In this document: in pieces, positions 5,228-6,501 of the stretch | Layout of the letters: each line of letters opens with the position of its first letter | Position numbering within the stretch: position 1 is the first letter of the stretch | NCBI GenBank assembly: GCA_018656855.1 | Contig: JABHYP010000077.1 | Span: forward strand, 1 to 6,501 | Origin: Candidatus Latescibacterota bacterium | Lineage (GTDB): Bacteria; Latescibacterota; Latescibacteria; Latescibacterales; Latescibacteraceae | Length of the DNA: 6,501 nt | Direction of reading: 5' to 3' | Position numbers and translations under genes: made by a program | The notes under the pieces: model-generated | Told to the model about the DNA's origin: nothing | What the model saw: the letters and a program-made list of their open reading frames with translations, nothing else | Databases searched by the model: none

Positions 5228-6501
5228 TTATTCACAACAAACGCTTGCTCCGGCGATAACAAACAGTTCATCATCGATGTCCATAAAAGTAACCTTCCAT
5301 CCCTTTTTATCGTTTTTGCTGCTTGTAAGAGACGTAATAATACCTTTTTTCATTATCATGGCAGCTTTAGAAAAATCTTCTACCATCTGCGGGAGTATTA
5401 CCACATGGCGGATTTGAGTGTTAAGATTATTTGTAAGTGAATAAATCCCTGACCCCAGCGCCATACCCATTCTCATAAAAACTTTTTCAGCATGTTCCGC
5501 TGCATCTTTCTCGCCATCCAGAGCATCGAGAATATCTTTATTGGTTAGCTCGAGTTCGAATGCCGTATTTTCATAAGAATAGGGGTCACGTTTTAAAGCA
5601 TCAATTATCTTTTTAACTTTTTCTTTTCTGAAAATTATTTTCCCTTCTCTCTTTTCCTCTTCACGCGCATAATGAATCATTCCGTCGAGCGAAACGAGCG
5701 CTTCGAGATGAAGTTCAGGATATTCATCATCGCATTTTCTCATGAGCGCAAGTTCACCCCTTGCAATCAAACGATTGATAAGAACGGTCTGGTGCAGGAA
5801 TGTAGGGAGACCCATGTGGACATTTTCTATTGCCTGTCTTAAATGAACGTAATAATCAGGGGCAATATCCTTTATACAGGAAATCGGATGCCCGTTGATA
5901 AAAACCCCTGTCCCCAAGGCGCTTCCTGTCTGAATGAAAATAAAATTTTCATCTTCAGTTATTTCTGTAAGTTCACGCAATCGCCGTGTTCTCGCAATTG
6001 CCATGGTCATTGCATTTGCGCTGTTCTCAACAGCAACGAATATATCTTCGGGGAAAGAACGGTCCAGGCGGCGCACACGCTTTACAAGTTCTCCTGTTAT
6101 GTCGAAATCCTTCCACTCGGGAAGATTCATTGCCATGACAGCTTTAGTTCCATCAACCAGCCCTGATGTTACAATACCGAGCGCGGTTAATTTTAGATCG
6201 TTACTTTGAAGGTTCTTCCATGCTTCAAAAAGAGAAGCAGCTGCAGAATCGAGAATTGCCTCACGTCCGGCATCTCCTTGTTTGTGACGCGGATTTCCGT
6301 TTTCGTCCTTTGTCGTAACATGCACCGTTTCTCCATCAGCAACGTATCCGCACCATAGCGAGTACGGGCTAATTCTTAAGCCGATAAAGGCTTCATCTTC
6401 AACAGGTTTTGATACCTTTCCTTTAGAAGTAAGTGATATTGGGACAGTATCTCTTTGCTTCAGCACTTTCGGGGCTTCATAGGCTATTTCACCGTTTACG
6501 A
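5228..6501 (-). CDS. ROK-family-like protein with degenerate kinase motifs (5' end outside window)
   Basis: The frame ends at TAA (5230-5228) and stays open to the right edge, so the start is not visible. A GTG at 6466 could open a 412-residue version, but eleven further in-frame codons precede it. Numbering from that GTG, the ROK/actin-like fold shows as: FIGLRIS (27-33) where DxGGT is normal; ALGIVTSGLVDG (95-106), like GIG-PG-VD; VAVENSANA (144-152), like ENDANA; FIQTGSALGTGVFINGHP (177-194), like the GTGIGaGii-nG loop; and a C-terminal MGMALGSGIYSLTNNLN (333-349) with VVILPQ. The catalytic Asp of NDANA is Ser149, DxGGT is absent, and no CxCGxxGCxE zinc cluster is seen. Sugar kinase activity is therefore unlikely. 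A sugar- or ligand-sensing ROK regulator with a DNA-binding domain outside the window is the likeliest role. It is convergent with the TPR operon and so transcribed independently. Confidence 0.75.
   Translation of the reverse strand, partial: VNGEIAYEAPKVLKQRDTVPISLTSKGKVSKPVEDEAFIGLRISPYSLWCGYVADGETVHVTTKDENGNPRHKQGDAGREAILDSAAASLFEAWKNLQSNDLKLTALGIVTSGLVDGTKAVMAMNLPEWKDFDITGELVKRVRRLDRSFPEDIFVAVENSANAMTMAIARTRRLRELTEITEDENFIFIQTGSALGTGVFINGHPISCIKDIAPDYYVHLRQAIENVHMGLPTFLHQTVLINRLIARGELALMRKCDDEYPELHLEALVSLDGMIHYAREEEKREGKIIFRKEKVKKIIDALKRDPYSYENTAFELELTNKDILDALDGEKDAAEHAEKVFMRMGMALGSGIYSLTNNLNTQIRHVVILPQMVEDFSKAAMIMKKGIITSLTSSKNDKKGWKVTFMDIDDELFVIAGASVCCE

Overview
The window holds four protein-coding genes from a moderately AT-rich, double-membraned bacterium. 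The double membrane is inferred from an outer-membrane-type lipoprotein and a periplasmic CpoB/YbgF-like TPR protein. A Hanks-type Ser/Thr kinase fused to a formylglycine-generating-enzyme (FGE/SUMF1) fold, TPR-rich envelope proteins and a ROK protein together would suit the FCB/PVC groups or related candidate phyla. This is inference from gene style only; no marker gene is present and I cannot name the taxon.

Layout. (1) 1-2237, minus strand: a large membrane-anchored Ser/Thr kinase whose 3' end lies beyond the left edge. It has an N-terminal zinc ribbon, a complete kinase domain, one transmembrane helix, a TonB-like Pro/Lys/Glu-rich linker and most of an FGE-fold domain. (2) 2238-2619: a very AT-rich divergent intergenic region. 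It holds a possible sigma-70-type promoter for the kinase, several short palindromes, and a convincing sigma-54-type -24/-12 element facing the right-hand genes. (3) 2620-3891 and 3914-5068, plus strand: a two-gene operon with a 22-bp gap. It encodes a secreted protein (duplicated beta module, coiled coil, CpoB-like TPR) and a lipoprotein of about ten consecutive TPRs. (4) 5069-5227: a convergent intergenic gap with a heptamer repeat, a likely terminator and a three-unit 10-bp tandem repeat of a kind I recall as dispersed in many environmental genomes. (5) 5228-6501, minus strand: a ROK-family-like protein whose 5' end lies beyond the right edge and whose sugar-kinase catalytic residues appear to be lost.

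Working together. The TPR lipoprotein and the secreted coiled-coil/TPR protein probably act together in the periplasm or at the outer membrane, as a scaffold for an envelope machine. The divergent kinase could sense or regulate the envelope, since its C-terminal domain is placed outside the cytoplasm. The kinase-operon link rests only on adjacency. The ROK-like gene looks independent. No RNA genes, CRISPR arrays, insertion sequences or integrases were seen.
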